Origin: DUQX01 sp050948825
GTDB lineage: Bacteria > Bacillota > Dethiobacteria > DTU022 > UBA8154
DNA length: 64,000 nucleotides
Assembly: GCA_050948825.1 (NCBI GenBank)
Contig: JBMNEO010000010.1
Span: forward strand, 1 to 64,000
Direction: 5' to 3'
Part shown: one piece after another, positions 61,795 to 64,000 of the stretch
How the letters are laid out: each line of letters opens with the position of its first letter
Position numbering within the stretch: position 1 is the stretch's first letter
The notes under the pieces: generated by a model
Databases searched by the model: none
Told to the model about the DNA's origin: nothing
The model's input: the letters and a program-made list of their open reading frames with translations, nothing else
Program-made: the position numbers and the translations under genes

Positions 61795-63894
61795 GTGCTC
61801 CAGACATTGCTTTGCCGGATATGGAAGAACTTAATAAATAGCAGCAGAAAGCTCATAGTTGTTTTTATGCTCCTGCCGTCTTTGTTATTTATTTCTGCCT
61901 GCATGCCCAAGGTTCCTCCCCCACAGGGGGAGTCACCGATTGAACCGGTGGTAAGCGGTCTGGAAAATTCAGACGAGCAGTTTCTCCGCGGCCGTTTTTC
62001 CGTAGTAAACCCTGAGATGACAGTTTATTCCCTGTCGATATCCGATACGGGCGGCAGTATCCTTTTCAGCCTGGATTCACGTTCTGTAAATATGATTGAT
62101 GATCAGGGACAGCTAAAATGGGAATTTACCCCTGAAGGCCTTCCTTTATCCGCCGTGCTGACACCTGATGGGCGTTACCTGGCTGCAGGCACAGATCAGG
62201 GCAGGGTATATTTCATTAACGATAGCGGACGTGTTCTCTGGGAAAACTATTATACGGGGAAAGTTGAGCAGCTTGCCCTGGCTGATGACGGAGCTTATTT
62301 GGCGTTTTCGCTGGCAGGAGAAGACGGGCATACTCTTTATCTCCTGGACCAATGGGGAACAACGCTTCAGGAGAAGAAAACAGGTCCTTTGCTCAAACTG
62401 AACATCCTGCCCGGGGGCGATATCTGTTATCTTGAAAAAGGGGAGGAGGTCAATACTGTTGTATACCTGAGAGGGGGGGAGGTTGTCTTTGAGGAAGAAG
62501 CTTTGCTAGCTTCCACATCCGGCTGCGGGAATTATGCCGTTATCTATAACGGCGATAAAATAAATCTATACAGACTCAATATCCATGCAAAACCCCGGTT
62601 GATCTCTACTTGTTCGGCAAGCGACAAGATCAGCTGGCTGGAGATTGCCGATAATGGAGAACGTATCTTTGCCTACAGCGCTTTTTCCGGATCCGGCAGT
62701 AACCTTTTTGTATTTCATAAAGAAGGTTACTTGCTCTGGGACAAGCGGATTCCCGGCGGATCCCTTTTGGATATCTCCTATTATGGAGAGAGGATTGTGG
62801 CTTCTTCCTGGCAGGAATACAGTGATGATTTTAGTAAAGTGCTCGTTTTTGACAGCAACGGCAATATTCTGCAGAAACTGGAGATGGCAACCAGGATAGA
62901 AAAACTGGCCCTGTCGGGTAACGGCAACATTCTCGCTCTTGCCGGCAATGACGGTAATATCTTTGTTATGGATATTCCCGTTCACAGGTTCCTGACTGCG
63001 GAGACAGATTTAAACGAAGAGAACGAAACGGAGAAAGAAATTTACCATCCGGTAACATTTAACGTTCCTGCAGATGTAGCGTACCTGGTGCTTTATTTTT
63101 TTGATGAAGAAGCTGCGCACCTTATTCCTGTAAACCGCGGGATTAAAAAAAATCAGATGACCATGCAGATTGCAATAAACGAACTGATAAAGGGGCCGCG
63201 GCGCTTAAGCAATCTTTCCCGTACCATTCCCAAGGATACCGCTATCAGTATTGCTCTTAATGAAGGTATTGTAACTATTGACCTTCCGGAAGAACTGAGC
63301 AAATTGGGTGATGCAAGCCAGATAACGGGTATTTTCAATTCTCTTATCTCTACTATTTCACAGTTTCCCTACGTAACGGGGATACGTTTTTTGCTGTCGG
63401 GTGAAGAAGCCGCAACATTTGGTGCTACAGGCCTTTCTCTAGATAGGACTTTCCCTTCACGTTCTCCGGGGAAAAATACAAAACTGATTTATCTTCCGTA
63501 CCGTTCCGGTGAACAATACTACCTGCTTCCCCGTGAGGTAATACAGCTGGGGCACAAACCATTCACCCCCGAGGAGATGGTTAATATGGTTCTGAAGGAA
63601 AGCAGGCTTTTATTTAATGAAGTTCCGGAACTGACTAAAGTTGAGCTGCAGGAAGATCGTATTGTTCTGGATTGGACATCTTCAATAATAAAAATGTTTC
63701 CATCCGGAGGCAGCCCGGAACAAAAAGCGCTGGCAGCTCTTTTTGTAGATGCGCTGTTGCTTACACTAGGGGAGAATTTACCGCCGGACCGCCTGGTTTT
63801 TCAAGTGGAGGGCAGAACCTGGCGGCTTCCGGCCGAATATTCTATGTTGAATCTGGAAATCAGCCGTCCTTTTTATATTAACCCCGAGCAATAA
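61795..63894 (+). CDS. GerMN-domain lipoprotein with beta-propeller (LpqB-like layout)
   Basis: 699 residues; GTG start after AAAGAGGTTAG. Lipobox FISAC at about residue 36. Residues 60-410 form a propeller-like series of blades (SISDTGGSILFSLDSR, AVLTPDGRYLAAGTDQGRVY, LALADDGAYLAFS, LALSGNGNILALAGNDGNIFVMD). Residues about 420-560 are a GerMN domain (AINELIKGPRRLSNLSRTIP, GIVTIDLPEELSKLG), and a second GerMN-like half lies at about 570-690. Actinobacterial LpqB has the same two parts in the reverse order and is encoded after mtrA-mtrB, just as this gene follows a response regulator and kinase. It may modulate the kinase at the membrane. The 106 bases after it show no feature. Confidence 0.8.
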   Translation: MLQTLLCRIWKNLINSSRKLIVVFMLLPSLLFISACMPKVPPPQGESPIEPVVSGLENSDEQFLRGRFSVVNPEMTVYSLSISDTGGSILFSLDSRSVNMIDDQGQLKWEFTPEGLPLSAVLTPDGRYLAAGTDQGRVYFINDSGRVLWENYYTGKVEQLALADDGAYLAFSLAGEDGHTLYLLDQWGTTLQEKKTGPLLKLNILPGGDICYLEKGEEVNTVVYLRGGEVVFEEEALLASTSGCGNYAVIYNGDKINLYRLNIHAKPRLISTCSASDKISWLEIADNGERIFAYSAFSGSGSNLFVFHKEGYLLWDKRIPGGSLLDISYYGERIVASSWQEYSDDFSKVLVFDSNGNILQKLEMATRIEKLALSGNGNILALAGNDGNIFVMDIPVHRFLTAETDLNEENETEKEIYHPVTFNVPADVAYLVLYFFDEEAAHLIPVNRGIKKNQMTMQIAINELIKGPRRLSNLSRTIPKDTAISIALNEGIVTIDLPEELSKLGDASQITGIFNSLISTISQFPYVTGIRFLLSGEEAATFGATGLSLDRTFPSRSPGKNTKLIYLPYRSGEQYYLLPREVIQLGHKPFTPEEMVNMVLKESRLLFNEVPELTKVELQEDRIVLDWTSSIIKMFPSGGSPEQKALAALFVDALLLTLGENLPPDRLVFQVEGRTWRLPAEYSMLNLEISRPFYINPEQ

Positions 63895-64000
63895 TTGCCT
63901 TATGGAATTGTATTCCTTCCACAGTTAAGGTAGAATAATGAAAAGGATAAGTTATTATTATACTACTTTTTATGACAAAATTTTTTCTCAACGCTGTAAT

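Overview
The window suggests a Gram-positive-type anaerobic member of the Clostridia (a Peptococcia/Thermoanaerobacteria-like lineage; genus not resolved). Reasons: strong AGGAGG ribosome sites, S-layer-homology (SLH) anchors, a T-box leader, OmpR-family two-component genes, a DMSO-reductase-family oxidoreductase with Mo-cofactor genes, and no outer-membrane genes. All genes but one lie on the + strand.

Region 1 (1-33.4 kb) is an accessory surface island. Its proteins are secreted mosaics built around one recurring pair of domains: a sulfite-oxidase-like molybdopterin (MPT)-fold domain followed by a chitobiase-C-like beta domain. Around this pair sit Ig-like (Big2, Big4), InlB-B-like, BspA leucine-rich, Shr-type HID, DUF4430, cohesin, dockerin, SLH and copper-amine-oxidase-N domains. 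Two long leaders (3.33-3.49 and 11.49-11.65 kb) look like Mo-cofactor (Moco/Tuco) riboswitches with terminator/antiterminator switches, each directly before a giant surface gene. Two genes carry frameshifts, and near-identical DNA modules, a deletion scar, a 5'-truncated lipoprotein copy and an ISLre2 transposase remnant show active recombination. Inside the island lies a MotA/TolQ/ExbB-like gene with a DUF2149 partner, directly after a surface protein with a C-terminal membrane helix.

Region 2 (33.5-37.1 kb) is a complete ECF-type importer: a YkoE-like S subunit whose C-terminus is fused, after an extra membrane helix, to the same MPT-like fold; a double ATPase; and an EcfT subunit. My main inference is that regions 1 and 2 form one surface-capture, energised-transfer and import system controlled by Mo/W cofactor status. 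Its ligand is unknown: a pterin/Mo cofactor is the leading guess, with corrinoid, haem or a thiamine precursor as alternatives.

Region 3 (37.1-46.7 kb) is a molybdenum/tungsten locus: a kinase-fold protein, ModD, a DNA-binding-only ModE, a cytoplasmic bis-MGD oxidoreductase, MoeA, a truncated xanthine-dehydrogenase-like protein, a second molybdopterin-binding protein, and a free Mop molbindin on the minus strand. Two sigma-A promoters carry a shared operator-like sequence that could be the ModE site.

Region 4 (46.8-64 kb) is ordinary chromosome: a T-box leader with ilvE-ilvD-ilvB-ilvN, then leuC-leuD, an EF-G paralogue, ddl, pdxS, a GGGGACGGTTC repeat cluster, a family-4 uracil-DNA glycosylase, and a response regulator-histidine kinase-lipoprotein operon laid out like mtrA-mtrB-lpqB.
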